Shown: piece after piece, positions 9,631-18,321 of the stretch
Layout of the letters: each line of letters begins with the position of its first letter
Position numbering within the stretch: the first letter of the stretch is position 1
Assembly (NCBI GenBank): GCA_026986785.1
Contig: JALSNW010000014.1
Coordinates: 62,001 to 126,000 of the forward strand
Length of the DNA stretch: 64,000 nt
Direction of reading: 5' to 3'
DNA from: Deltaproteobacteria bacterium
GTDB lineage: Bacteria > Desulfobacterota > Dissulfuribacteria > Dissulfuribacterales > QOAL01
Made by a program: the position numbers and the translations under genes
The notes under the pieces: generated by a model
Seen by the model: only the letters and a program-made list of their open reading frames with translations
Told to the model about the DNA's origin: nothing
Databases searched by the model: none

Positions 9631-11616
9631 CTATCTTCCACTTCTTTCCGATACCACTGGCTGAAAAGGTTGCCCACCTCCCCTAAAGAACTTGCTGAAG
9701 AATTCATAGTATTCGAGACGTATTGTCTGGATAGATACCACCATGCCTTCCAACAATATTATCACAATATTGCCAATGACCAGGGTGAGATAATAATACA
9801 GTCCACTGCCTGATCCGTGGCTCACCATGTCTGCTATGGAAAATACCCCTATGAAAAGTGCTGCATGAGTGAGTGCAAAGGCGGCCACACGGACAAATGA
9901 TACAGTATTGGCTAGGAATCTAAGCACGCTGTCCAGGGCCTCAATGGTGGATTCGAGTACCATTGTGGCAATACCTTCTTGTCTTTTGACCTTTTCCCCC
10001 CTGGCCCTGTGTCTTTTGATTATCACACTGATGGGCCTTTCCACTATCATCACTGCCAAAAGGAGTCCACTTATCACCTTGGCGATAGTTATTTCAACAG
10101 GTCTTGGAGGGCCAGACAGCACATATCTTATGGCAAGTCCTGCCAAGAGCCAGTAGAGCAATGCGCCAACAAGACCACTGGCAGAAAGCAGGTCTTCAAA
10201 TCGTCTTTCCCTGATGATATTGACGAGATTTATGATGAGTCCCAGACTGATCATGCCAATGCCAATACCAGCAGAGACCATCATGAATCTATCTATGTCC
10301 TTCATGGGGTGGAGCCAAAGGGCAGGGATCAGGTCCTCCATCCCAAAGACACTGCCATAGAGGATGCCAAAAATAGCAGAGGATACCCCGCATTCCATCA
10401 AAATTATGCCATAGTCCATGTACTTGTAGAGCCTTCTGAATATATAGAGCCCTGCGAGAAATAGTATAAGGCCATGGCCCACGTCTCCAAACATCATGCC
10501 AAAGAGAAGGACAAAGCTCAGGGCAAGGAATACAGTCGGCTCCACTTCTTGATAGGTGGGGGTACCATAGAGAGAGGTCAGCTTCTCGAACGGACGGATG
10601 AGGATGGGATTGTTGAACAGGATGGGTATCTTTATTATGCCTTCTCTAACCTCTCGGATGTCTTCAGGGTCAACCTTGTCCACCAAGGCCTGGCCGTTTG
10701 TGGCCTTTATGATCCTTTCCTTTAATTGCTCGAAAAGATCCACTGGCAACCAGCCTGTCAGGAAGTAGATATGATCGATTTTACCGAATTTGGCCTGGGC
10801 CTTCAGAAGGATCTTTGCCACATAGGCCTTCTCCCGTAAGAGGAGTAAATCTGGGCCATAACGTTGCCTAAACTGTCTTTCTGTCTCTCGGATAACCTTT
10901 GCCTTTTCCTCCAGGGGCGGGATCTCTCTTTCCATTTCCTCGATCACCTGGCCCACCTTACCTTTGAGGCCGGAGGGTATTTCTATCTCGTGAAAGAAGG
11001 CACTTCTAAGGGCCCTTTCCAAGACCTGTTTGTCCTCTGTGAGACAAAATGTCCCCAGTACGATCCTATCCTTTTTTTCGCTGATCTTTACGAGGCTGTG
11101 GTGGATATCGGATAGGCTTTCTGTTAGTCTGTCCAGGTTTTCCCCAGGCAGTATCCCAAAGCTATAGTGGATGAAGTGTAGTTGGGAAAGCCTGGTAAAA
11201 TCTACATCTGCAGGGAGCAACAGAGACAATCTGGAGATGGTCTCCTTTTTCTTTGCAAGGTCTTTTTCGATCTTTTTCCCTTCGAGGATATAGGTTGACA
11301 CCTTGTCCTCTATCCTGGAGACTTGCTCCTCTATGAGAAAGATATCCCTGTCTGGTCTTGGTGCCTTCTCCAGTGGCGGTACAGGAGCTTTCACATCGAG
11401 TTCACGGAGCAATCTCGTGATCCGGCTGAGCACCTTGTCATAGCGGTTGATTAGATCGGCAGGGACTCCTGCCACATACCCGAGCTTACCAAGATGGGTC
11501 TCATTGATGTTTATGAGATGGAGAAGTTTGAGGTCTCCAAGTATCCCAAGCACCTGGGATATGTATTTCCCCGGGACCTGTATGGTTATACGAAACAGCT
11601 TAACTGGCCTGAACAA
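9631..11616 (-). CDS. atpI: V/A-type ATPase subunit I (stator a subunit)
   Basis: 661 residues. The cytoplasmic N-terminal half (about 1-350) is coiled coil, and the C-terminal half has about eight membrane helices. The transition is marked by FALSFVLLFGMMFGDVGHGLIL, the strong family motif, and the ion-channel helices near the end include LRFLANTVSFVRVAAFALTHAAL with the essential Arg. It forms the half-channels against the K ring. The start overlaps subunit C by 17 bp. Confidence 0.96.
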   Translation of the reverse strand: MFRPVKLFRITIQVPGKYISQVLGILGDLKLLHLININETHLGKLGYVAGVPADLINRYDKVLSRITRLLRELDVKAPVPPLEKAPRPDRDIFLIEEQVSRIEDKVSTYILEGKKIEKDLAKKKETISRLSLLLPADVDFTRLSQLHFIHYSFGILPGENLDRLTESLSDIHHSLVKISEKKDRIVLGTFCLTEDKQVLERALRSAFFHEIEIPSGLKGKVGQVIEEMEREIPPLEEKAKVIRETERQFRQRYGPDLLLLREKAYVAKILLKAQAKFGKIDHIYFLTGWLPVDLFEQLKERIIKATNGQALVDKVDPEDIREVREGIIKIPILFNNPILIRPFEKLTSLYGTPTYQEVEPTVFLALSFVLLFGMMFGDVGHGLILFLAGLYIFRRLYKYMDYGIILMECGVSSAIFGILYGSVFGMEDLIPALWLHPMKDIDRFMMVSAGIGIGMISLGLIINLVNIIRERRFEDLLSASGLVGALLYWLLAGLAIRYVLSGPPRPVEITIAKVISGLLLAVMIVERPISVIIKRHRARGEKVKRQEGIATMVLESTIEALDSVLRFLANTVSFVRVAAFALTHAALFIGVFSIADMVSHGSGSGLYYYLTLVIGNIVIILLEGMVVSIQTIRLEYYEFFSKFFRGGGQPFQPVVSERSGR

Positions 11617-12688
11617 TCTGTTCTCCTCCCTTCAAAAAGAGACTCGGTACGATTTCAGTCGCCGGTCTGCTCATCTTTTGGATTTTTGCCTGGTAAAGCC
11701 TGACCAGGCACCTGATTTCCAACTCTTTTCCCAGGAGGTGAGCTATTGGGACCCCGAGATGGAAAGGATTGCCCAGAAAAGCCCTCCTGATTTCTCCAAG
11801 TACCCATTCTTCCAAGCCAATCCTGATCGTAGCCAGATCTTGTTGCTCCCACGCCTTGGCAATGGTCTTTAGAGGTTCTGGTAACAGCTTGAGCATAGAA
11901 GCAGGAGAGCCAGCCTTTGCTATGGCGTGCAGCTCTTTTAGATGCAACTTGTTTCCACCTGGATAACTGTAGTTCAGGGCTTCTTCAGGGCTCAGGCCGT
12001 ATATGAAACGAAGCCGGGCTATGTGAGATATGTTCAGCATATCTATGAAGGAGCCAAGGATCTTCTTGGCCTCCTTTCTGTCCTTTTCCCCTCTCAATGC
12101 CTCTGTGGTTGTTGCTATCCTTCTATAACAAGAGATGTCTATGGCCATCTCGAGCGGGAAGAGCCTTCCCTGGGCCTCGAATTGGGGCAAGGCATGATGG
12201 AGCAAGGGGCCGAAAGGGGTTGTCTCAAGCAATTTCACTATCCCTTTGATCCCCTTTTGTGTCCATAGACCCTCCAGTCTCATCTTGGAAAATTCTTCCA
12301 CAGGGTAGAGAAGATGGGCCACATCTGTCTTTTTAAGACCTGAAAAAATGGCCCGTAGAACAATCTTCAGATTTTCTCCCTCGAATCTGGAAAAGAGTGC
12401 CAGTATGAGTTCCTTGGACGTTTGGGATGAAAGGCCGTGGTGTATCTTATGGTAATCGTGGAATAGGGACTTGAAGATCCTCGTCTCAAATGAGAGCGGC
12501 CCCACCTTCCTGTTTTGGATAAGGGGAGATATCCACGGACCATAGAAAGTCGTTGCAAGATACTGTATGAAGCCCTGGCTGTCTTTTACATCTTCGATTA
12601 CGTGCCAGTCAGAGGGCCTGAGCCTTTTGGAGTGCATGGTCCTTGTCTTGGCGTTGACATAAGAGTATTTGATGGCAGCCCTCAACAA
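11600..12688 (-). CDS. atpC: V/A-type ATPase subunit C (AC39/d family)
   Basis: 362 residues, helical, the rotor socket linking the central shaft to the K ring. The N-terminal YSYVNAKTRTMHSKRL is the typical opening of the family (YxYxxARxRxMxSxLL). The remainder shows the three-fold helical repeat composition, and the length is right. It begins 41 bp after subunit H and overlaps the start of subunit I. The gene position, second in the operon, differs from the better known arrangements. Confidence 0.88.
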   Translation of the reverse strand: MLRAAIKYSYVNAKTRTMHSKRLRPSDWHVIEDVKDSQGFIQYLATTFYGPWISPLIQNRKVGPLSFETRIFKSLFHDYHKIHHGLSSQTSKELILALFSRFEGENLKIVLRAIFSGLKKTDVAHLLYPVEEFSKMRLEGLWTQKGIKGIVKLLETTPFGPLLHHALPQFEAQGRLFPLEMAIDISCYRRIATTTEALRGEKDRKEAKKILGSFIDMLNISHIARLRFIYGLSPEEALNYSYPGGNKLHLKELHAIAKAGSPASMLKLLPEPLKTIAKAWEQQDLATIRIGLEEWVLGEIRRAFLGNPFHLGVPIAHLLGKELEIRCLVRLYQAKIQKMSRPATEIVPSLFLKGGEQIVQAS

Positions 12689-12729
12689 TATGCTCCCCTC
12701 CTTATCCGGTATGGATCTCCACCATCTTG

Positions 12730-13056
12730 TTAAAAGAGACCAGCCTCCCGATAAAATCTCTCCATAAATTCAGATAGTACCTCTTTCTTGTGGGCTCCCC
12801 AGAGCCGCTTGAGCCTCTGGCAATAATCCTCGGCCTCTTTTTCTATCTCTGACGCCTGAAGAGAGGCCTGCTCCAATATCTTTGATATCTCCTCTTGCTT
12901 GAATTCATCTATCTTTTTCTGGGCCTCCTGTCTCAAGATCTCGAGATGTTTTTCTACCCCTGTCAACAGGTGTTCGGCCTCCCGCCTGGCTTTGTCCACT
13001 GTTGCCCTGGCATTTTCGTCACAGGTCAATATCCGCTCTATTGCTTCTTTTGCCAT
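12730..13056 (-). CDS. atpH: V/A-type ATPase subunit H/G (peripheral stalk coiled coil)
   Basis: 108 residues, almost entirely one charged helix (ARATVDKARREAEHLLTG, then QEAQKKIDEFKQEEISK), as expected for the stalk partner of subunit E. It is the first gene of the minus-strand ATPase operon. The name rests on composition and position, because short coiled coils of this kind have little conserved sequence. The upstream AT-rich gap (13057-13329), shared with the divergent small gene, must hold the operon promoter, but I cannot pick out convincing -35 and -10 boxes. Confidence 0.8.
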   Translation of the reverse strand: MAKEAIERILTCDENARATVDKARREAEHLLTGVEKHLEILRQEAQKKIDEFKQEEISKILEQASLQASEIEKEAEDYCQRLKRLWGAHKKEVLSEFMERFYREAGLF

Positions 13057-13329
13057 GTCTTCTCGCTATGGATAGGAATTCTATTCCTTAATCTAATTAT
13101 CATTCTCTTCAGTGCAAGAAAGGAATTTCCTTCAAATGATATGAAATCTAATCATAAGAACCATAAAATTATTAACCAATATGACTATCAATAAAAGAAA
13201 GCCAATATAATATTAAGTAAATCTTTTCTCATTCTATTTTACATTTTGTGCAAAAGATACATAATCAAAGTCTTGACTTTTTCAAATGAATACACATCTT
13301 AAAGAAAACAAAGAAAGGAGGTATAAGAC

Positions 13330-13626
13330 ATGAATATAGTCCAATTACAAGAGACATTGGTAGGGGCACAAGCAGATTTTATCAATCAGCTTGAAGAGGC
13401 AACCAACAGGCTTGAACAGGAGATCAGGGAGGCTGCCGATGTGGAAAAGGCTGGACGTGCCGATTGGGAAAGATCTATAGGAGGTTACATTGATGAGCTG
13501 CACCGGGTCATCTTTTCCCTGGCAGAACCACGTTATGGCTCAGAGAAAGAACACCAAAAGATTGCGGAGCTCAGGAAACGGCTCAAAGACCTCTATGCAG
13601 ATTTCAAAAACATGGTAAGCAAATAG
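13330..13626 (+). CDS. Small coiled-coil protein of unknown function
   Basis: 98 residues, acidic, predicted mostly helical, no signal peptide or membrane segment. I do not recognise the family. It opens MNIVQLQETLVGAQADFINQ and ends in an amphipathic helix (KIAELRKRLKDLYADF). A near-perfect Shine-Dalgarno (AAAGGAGG) stands 9 bp before the ATG, and a rho-independent terminator follows 31 bp after the stop, so it looks like a real, well-translated monocistronic gene. TTGACT at 13273-13278 could be a -35 box, but the -10 is poor. It is divergent from the ATPase operon; no link in function is shown. Confidence 0.75.
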   Translation: MNIVQLQETLVGAQADFINQLEEATNRLEQEIREAADVEKAGRADWERSIGGYIDELHRVIFSLAEPRYGSEKEHQKIAELRKRLKDLYADFKNMVSK

Positions 13627-13657
13627 AAAAATCCTCCTACCTCTGTCCATGTAACAG

Positions 13658-13692
13658 CCCGCAGAAAATGAAATAATTACTGCGGGTTTTTT
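13658..13692 (+). terminator. Rho-independent terminator of the small gene
   Basis: CCCGCAG at 13658-13664 and CTGCGGG at 13680-13686 form a perfect 7-bp GC-rich stem with a 15-nt AT-rich loop, followed by six T residues (13687-13692). Confidence 0.85.
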
Positions 13693-13874
13693 CTGCCCCA
13701 TCTTTTCGTGGCAGATGTGGTTTTCCCAAAAGATTTTGGCTGACAGGAGATATTCAAGGTTGAAAAAGGGGACTTTATCCTGTTAATTTGTGATCCGATC
13801 TGGTAGTAAATGCGTGTAGGATGGTTATAGTTTTCCAAAACAGTCATTGTCCTTAGATCCAGAGAGAAAAGCAG

Positions 13875-14546
13875 ATGTTTTTCAGCCCATTGACCCTTCT
13901 GTTGTTTTTCGTCTTTATATTTGTTTTTCTCTTTCTTTTCCTCTTCATCCATATCGGCCTCATTACTATAGCCTTTGAGAGAATAGGCCTTACAGAGGCC
14001 CAGACCTTTGCGTTTCTCTTGATCTCCCTTCTTGGAAGCAACATCAATATCCCGGTCAAGAGGATACCTCTTCCCGCGCACGAGTCCTTTGCCATGACTG
14101 CCAATTTTTTTGGCATGAGATATCCTGTCCCTGTCCAAAATCCAAGGGAGATGATAATTGCAATCAATGTCGGCGGTGCAATAGTGCCTTCCATACTTTC
14201 TTGTTATCTCATGTCCAGATGGGGGCTTTTGTTTGAGCCATTGTTTGGCATTTTTTGTGTTGCCGTGGTTACTTATGTAATGGCAAGACCTGTCCCTGGG
14301 GTGGGCATAGCACTACCGGTCTTCGTGGCCCCGTTGATGGCCGCCTTTATTGCTATCTTTATGGGCCCATCTGTGCATGCCCCCTCTGTGGCCTATATTT
14401 CAGCCACAATGGGCACGCTTCTCGGCGCGGATATCCTCCACCTAAAGGATCTAAAGAAGATACACGCCCCTGTTGCCTCCATAGGAGGAGCAGGTACCTT
14501 TGATGGCATATTTCTAGCTGGCATCATAGCCGTACTCCTTGCCTGA
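13875..14546 (+). CDS. DUF1614 integral membrane protein
   Basis: 223 residues with about six to seven hydrophobic segments. The long poly-Phe/Leu first helix is followed by LLGSNINIPV and LPAHESFAM, then NVGGAIVPSILS and a C-terminal GGAGTFDGIFLAGI. The pattern matches DUF1614, a membrane family of unknown function common in archaea and anaerobic bacteria. It is a single gene between the small coiled-coil gene and the hemerythrin. The ATG at 13875 has only a weak purine-rich ribosome site. Confidence 0.75.
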   Translation: MFFSPLTLLLFFVFIFVFLFLFLFIHIGLITIAFERIGLTEAQTFAFLLISLLGSNINIPVKRIPLPAHESFAMTANFFGMRYPVPVQNPREMIIAINVGGAIVPSILSCYLMSRWGLLFEPLFGIFCVAVVTYVMARPVPGVGIALPVFVAPLMAAFIAIFMGPSVHAPSVAYISATMGTLLGADILHLKDLKKIHAPVASIGGAGTFDGIFLAGIIAVLLA

Positions 14547-14580
14547 AAGATAGCCTTCTTTTTTATTTCCAGTTTTACCC

Positions 14581-14610
14581 TTGACGATAAACAAAATAAG
14601 GCCATGTAAA
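14581..14610 (+). promoter_or_regulatory. Candidate sigma-70 promoter for the hemerythrin gene
   Basis: TTGACG (14581-14586), an 18-bp spacer and TGTAAA (14605-14610) give a plausible housekeeping promoter about 80 bp before the hemerythrin ATG, in the gap after the DUF1614 stop. Confidence 0.4.
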
Positions 14611-14692
14611 AAAGGAACTATTCTTTGGCAGCATGGACCAGCTTGTTCGGTCTTTTGGTTTTCACCACCACAAAAAATCAGGGGGAAAATTC

Positions 14693-15082
14693 ATGATATG
14701 GAAAAGATGTTTTGAGACGGGAATCCGTCCGATAGATGATGAGCACAGAGTGCTCGTGACCCTTATTCAAAAACTCGAGGGATCTATGTATGACGGCTCT
14801 GTCACCAAGACCACGGGTATGGTCTTGAAAGAACTTGTAGATTATGTCAAATTCCATTTCAGGAACGAAGAAGAGGTGATGTCACGGGTGGGGTTTCCTG
14901 AGCTTGCAAGGCACAAGATCCTTCACAAGGATCTCGTAAACGATGTCGCCTCCATCCTCATAGACATGAAACATGGCAAACCGTGTACTGCCTCCGAGCT
15001 GATCGGGTTCCTAAACTATTGGTTAAGGGATCACATCCTCGAGGAGGACATGAAAATTGCCCAGTTCTTGAGACTTGTATAG
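14693..15082 (+). CDS. Bacteriohemerythrin
   Basis: 129 residues, four-helix-bundle O2-binding protein with a non-haem di-iron site. Ligands are visible in order: IDDEHRVLV (His), HFRNEEEVM (His and Glu), RHKILHKDL (two His of HxxxH) and RDHILEEDMK (His and Asp of HxxxxD). An upstream ATG at 14633 would add 20 unusual residues. The internal ATG at 14693, preceded by AGGGGG at 7 bp spacing, gives the normal family start, so I choose it. It likely handles O2 sensing, storage or detoxification in an anaerobic or microaerobic cell. Confidence 0.92.
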   Translation: MIWKRCFETGIRPIDDEHRVLVTLIQKLEGSMYDGSVTKTTGMVLKELVDYVKFHFRNEEEVMSRVGFPELARHKILHKDLVNDVASILIDMKHGKPCTASELIGFLNYWLRDHILEEDMKIAQFLRLV

Positions 15083-15114
15083 ACTGGCTATAAAAATATA
15101 TGGTTACGGTCTAA

Positions 15115-16074
15115 TCAGCGAATAGCATGTTTTCTTAGGAGTTTCCAGGACAATACCAGCATTGCCAGGCCAGGATGTCGCCTCATAAAAGGACCAACCT
15201 CCAGATCGAGCCCCGAATGCCTTCTTATCTTCCACAGGGCATAATCCACACCTCCTTTAAAGGTGAAGGTTGCCTTGAAAAGGCGTATGATCGATAGGAG
15301 CTTTCCCTGAATAGTCCTTACCTTCCATGCGGTTTGGCACATCAGGCGCGATCTGCTCCCAATCTTCGTCAGGTATGTGTGTTTTTTTGGCTTTCCTTTT
15401 CTGCAGATCTCATATGGTACGTGTCGGATGGCTGCATTGGTCACAGCCTCTAATACATGGCCCTGCTCTTGCCAAAGCCTTGTCAGGCGCTCGTGTCTCT
15501 CCGGTCGAAGCTCTGCTCCATAACTAAGGCCAAGGCCTGTGAGCCACAACTGTCTGGCTGTAAATTCCCCAGGCATACAGGGTATAGTGGCCTTCAAAAA
15601 GGTGATGATGGAAGAGGCAAGGCAATCTTCAATGACCTTTTCTATCCTTTTGTGCCGACAGTAGATTATGGCTACCGGTTGGCAGAATCGAGCCCAGAAA
15701 TATGAGTGAAACGTCCTATGGGAGGTCATCTTACGAAGATCCCAGAGTGAGATCATGGCATATTTGGCCCTGATCTTTTGATGTTCCCCAAAGGGTAGTT
15801 CCAGGTAGAACACATTTGGAGGCAAAAGCCAATTTATAAAGGCCAGGAAAGGCCTCTTGTATGCGGAGAGATAGCTCTCCACTACTACGAAGAGGTCCAA
15901 AATACCATCTGTCTCGTTGCCAGACTGGAGACATGAGCCATAGTATAAGATCCCCATCACATCCTTGTGATGACGGCTCAAGATCTCATCAACAAGTAGG
16001 CCGATTACAGGAGAAGCCTTGTGACTGTATACATATTTGCGGATTTCACTCAAGAGTTCCGGTGCCTTGTCCAT
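15115..16074 (-). CDS. Tam41-like nucleotidyltransferase (putative CDP-lipid synthase)
   Basis: 319 residues, no membrane helices. Near residue 42 is a nucleotidyltransferase-fold signature, ILYYGSCLQSG followed by GILDLFVVV, with Gly-Ser at 46-47 and an Asp at 60. It continues with LPPNVFYLELP and IRAKYAMISLWDLRK, then a YFWARFCQPVAIIY stretch. This order resembles Tam41/Mmp37, the soluble mitochondrial CDP-diacylglycerol synthase (CTP plus phosphatidic acid). The similarity is judged by eye and is distant. It is the third gene of a tight minus-strand set with a lipid kinase (3-bp gap) and a CDP-alcohol phosphatidyltransferase, which supports a role in making a CDP-activated lipid, here possibly CDP-ceramide. 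Confidence 0.6.
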   Translation of the reverse strand: MDKAPELLSEIRKYVYSHKASPVIGLLVDEILSRHHKDVMGILYYGSCLQSGNETDGILDLFVVVESYLSAYKRPFLAFINWLLPPNVFYLELPFGEHQKIRAKYAMISLWDLRKMTSHRTFHSYFWARFCQPVAIIYCRHKRIEKVIEDCLASSIITFLKATIPCMPGEFTARQLWLTGLGLSYGAELRPERHERLTRLWQEQGHVLEAVTNAAIRHVPYEICRKGKPKKHTYLTKIGSRSRLMCQTAWKVRTIQGKLLSIIRLFKATFTFKGGVDYALWKIRRHSGLDLEVGPFMRRHPGLAMLVLSWKLLRKHAIR

Positions 16075-16077
16075 AAG

Positions 16078-17070
16078 TTACCAGCTCATAGTGATGATCT
16101 GGCCAGCATCTTCTATGATGAAGGGTCTGGCTGGGCCTGGATCTGCCTGGAAGATCTGGCCATCGAGGGCAATTCCCGTATGGGTATAGATCTCTATCCT
16201 ATCTGCATTGAACGAATAGTAGCCGTTTTTTTCTGCCAGTACAGGACTGAATCTGTCAAAGAACATTTGTAAGAGCACGGACAAGAGTTTTTTGGGCCTT
16301 TTTCTTACAGCGGTCAGATGTATGGGGCCCTTATCAGTGGCCCAAAATGGTTGTAGTCCCAGGAAGAGTCTTTCAAGGGTCGTTGAAAGCACCAGGAGAA
16401 AGTCTTCTTCTGGTATAGGCCTTCCATCCACGATGATTTTCATTTTGGACATGTTGTCTGGATCTTGCTTGCTCCCAAGACCTGTCATCAATATCTCAAG
16501 GCCCGATGAGAATATCATGGCCTTGCGTTTCAAGAGTGGAAGGGTAGAGTGTTTTTGGCACATGGCTACGGCATGATAAATCCCTCCAGCCCCAAGAAAC
16601 ATTCCGTATTCTTCTATCTTGTTCAAGTACCCAAGGCGTATTACATGTCTCTTTGCCAAGCTGGTATGGCTGTGGAGTGAATTGTCCAGGATCAATCTGT
16701 GAAGACGTTTCAACGCCTTTTTCTGGCTCCCTTTGATCCCAATATCACTTGCAATGAGATTGGTCGTGCCACCAGGCAAGATGGCAATACGTGGAAGCCT
16801 GTCAAAGGGGCCTTGGCTGAAGAGACCAGTAAGGGTAGCCTGCACAGTTCCATCTCCCCCACTGATTATCAAGATATCTATCTCGTTTTCCGACATGCGT
16901 GCCAACGCACCCTTTATCTCTTCTGGGGTCGTTACCCAGACTACAAGGTCTAAAAATTTTTTGGCAATGCTAAAGAGTTCATTGGCACAGGTCTTGTTTT
17001 TGCCACCAAGAGGATTGATCAATATTCCAGCTTTTAGACCATGTCTACCGTCCTCGTACCAGGTGGTCAT
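16078..17070 (-). CDS. Diacylglycerol-kinase-family lipid kinase (ceramide kinase candidate)
   Basis: 330 residues with the DAGK catalytic domain. It has ILINPLGGKNK at residues 16-26, the ATP-binding GGDGTVQ at 71-77 and ILPGGTTNLIASD near 95. The second half is the beta-sandwich domain of YegS/DgkB-type enzymes. These kinases phosphorylate diacylglycerol, sphingosine or ceramide. The neighbouring sphingolipid genes and the known use of this family as ceramide kinase (CpgB) in Caulobacter make ceramide the favoured substrate, by inference. It lies between the Tam41-like gene and the CDP-alcohol phosphatidyltransferase with gaps of 3 and 6 bp, so it is surely cotranscribed with them. Confidence 0.85.
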   Translation of the reverse strand: MTTWYEDGRHGLKAGILINPLGGKNKTCANELFSIAKKFLDLVVWVTTPEEIKGALARMSENEIDILIISGGDGTVQATLTGLFSQGPFDRLPRIAILPGGTTNLIASDIGIKGSQKKALKRLHRLILDNSLHSHTSLAKRHVIRLGYLNKIEEYGMFLGAGGIYHAVAMCQKHSTLPLLKRKAMIFSSGLEILMTGLGSKQDPDNMSKMKIIVDGRPIPEEDFLLVLSTTLERLFLGLQPFWATDKGPIHLTAVRKRPKKLLSVLLQMFFDRFSPVLAEKNGYYSFNADRIEIYTHTGIALDGQIFQADPGPARPFIIEDAGQIITMSW

Positions 17071-17076
17071 TATTGG

Positions 17077-18276
17077 CTAAACGGTATCATGCCTGGTGAA
17101 CCAGCGTATGGCCAGGCCCTTTTGTTGTGAAGAGAAATCGATTTCTTCGAGCCATGACTTGAGTTGGCCCTTCTTGGTTTTTTGATAAAAGGCATAACCC
17201 AGCCTAATCAGCAGAAAGAGGCTGGTGATTGCAGTCCAGAAGGCAACAAGAAAGAGCCCCCAGTCCGGTCGTCCAGCCAGATAAGAAAGGGTTAGTATTA
17301 TCATGCAAGGGTTGCGTCTTGCCGTTATCAGCCTGAAAAAGGAGTCAAGAGGCCTCCAGCAGAATATGCCAAAGTCTGCTATGAGCCATTGAAAGAGGCC
17401 TTCAACAAGGCGTCCAATAATATAACCTACAAATATGACCCAATATAGGGTGCCCAGGGAGGTATTCAGATGAAACTGTCCTGTTTGTTCCAGGCCCATC
17501 CCCCACAGGAGATACCATATGGGGGGATGAACGATGTCTATGATGTGGTCGAAATAGTGGCCAAATCTACTGGAGGTGACAGTGACGCGGGCAAGTTTGC
17601 CGTCAACGGTATCGAGAAAGGTCATGAGCCAGCCTGCCAGAAGTCCCCAGCCCAGATAGCCCTTTGCAAACAGGTAACCTGCCAGCAGAACGAGGAAAAG
17701 ACCCATAAGTGTTATGTGATTTGGCTGGAGTTTGAGCCGTACGCACTGCTTCACTGCCCACCTGGCTGGTCTCGGCCAAAGCCATTTTGTGACCAGATCG
17801 GTTACCCCTTTATATGACCAGTTGAAAAGTCTTTGTTCAAGCCGTTCCCTGTCTTTGTCATTGACACGAAGTACGAATGGAGGCTCAAATTTTCTCAGCT
17901 TCTGATGAAATGCTACTGAGATGGTCTCCAGGCTATGTGTGGTGACCGATTTGATAGGGCCTGTGGCCTGTCCATTCTCTATGATCTTCACTGCCATGCC
18001 TGCCAGGGTGCCTGGTACATGTATCGCCACTGGGACCTTGTTATGTCTATCCTGGACCAGTAGAAGGGTATCAGGGCTTGCAGCCAGATGCCTGAGTAGT
18101 CTGTCTTCAAAGATATAATCACCGCGCAGGATCAAAACATGGTCTGAAGGCTGGACAACTGAAATATCAGGGATGGTTGTAGCCTGGTCACCGAGTACCT
18201 TTTGGGCACGCTGTCTTGGGGTAAGCCCCCAGATCTTGGTTTGGCTGTCTTTTATGAAATATAGATATAGGCTCAT
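17077..18276 (-). CDS. CDP-alcohol phosphatidyltransferase with N-terminal nucleotidyltransferase-like domain
   Basis: 399 residues. Residues 180-375 are membrane-embedded and contain the complete family motif DG-x2-AR-x8-G-x3-D-x3-D (residues 222-247), so the site should be active. It exchanges CMP of a CDP-linked lipid or alcohol for another alcohol. The N-terminal 140 residues resemble a degraded NTP-transferase domain (SDHVLILRGDYIFED is like the metal-binding strand), but I see no G-x-G-T-R loop. The two-domain layout recalls the bifunctional inositol-phosphate cytidylyltransferase/DIPP synthase of thermophiles, but that identity is not shown. It heads the operon with the lipid kinase and Tam41-like genes. 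Confidence 0.85.
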   Translation of the reverse strand: MSLYLYFIKDSQTKIWGLTPRQRAQKVLGDQATTIPDISVVQPSDHVLILRGDYIFEDRLLRHLAASPDTLLLVQDRHNKVPVAIHVPGTLAGMAVKIIENGQATGPIKSVTTHSLETISVAFHQKLRKFEPPFVLRVNDKDRERLEQRLFNWSYKGVTDLVTKWLWPRPARWAVKQCVRLKLQPNHITLMGLFLVLLAGYLFAKGYLGWGLLAGWLMTFLDTVDGKLARVTVTSSRFGHYFDHIIDIVHPPIWYLLWGMGLEQTGQFHLNTSLGTLYWVIFVGYIIGRLVEGLFQWLIADFGIFCWRPLDSFFRLITARRNPCMIILTLSYLAGRPDWGLFLVAFWTAITSLFLLIRLGYAFYQKTKKGQLKSWLEEIDFSSQQKGLAIRWFTRHDTV

Positions 18277-18321
18277 GAATATATTGTAGTTGATAATGAT
18301 CTTAAGGTATAGATATCAGAT

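Noticed and set aside
13677-14194. Minus-strand Lys/Arg-rich frames
   Set aside because: They are the complement of the poly-Phe/Leu helix of the DUF1614 gene and of the terminator region.
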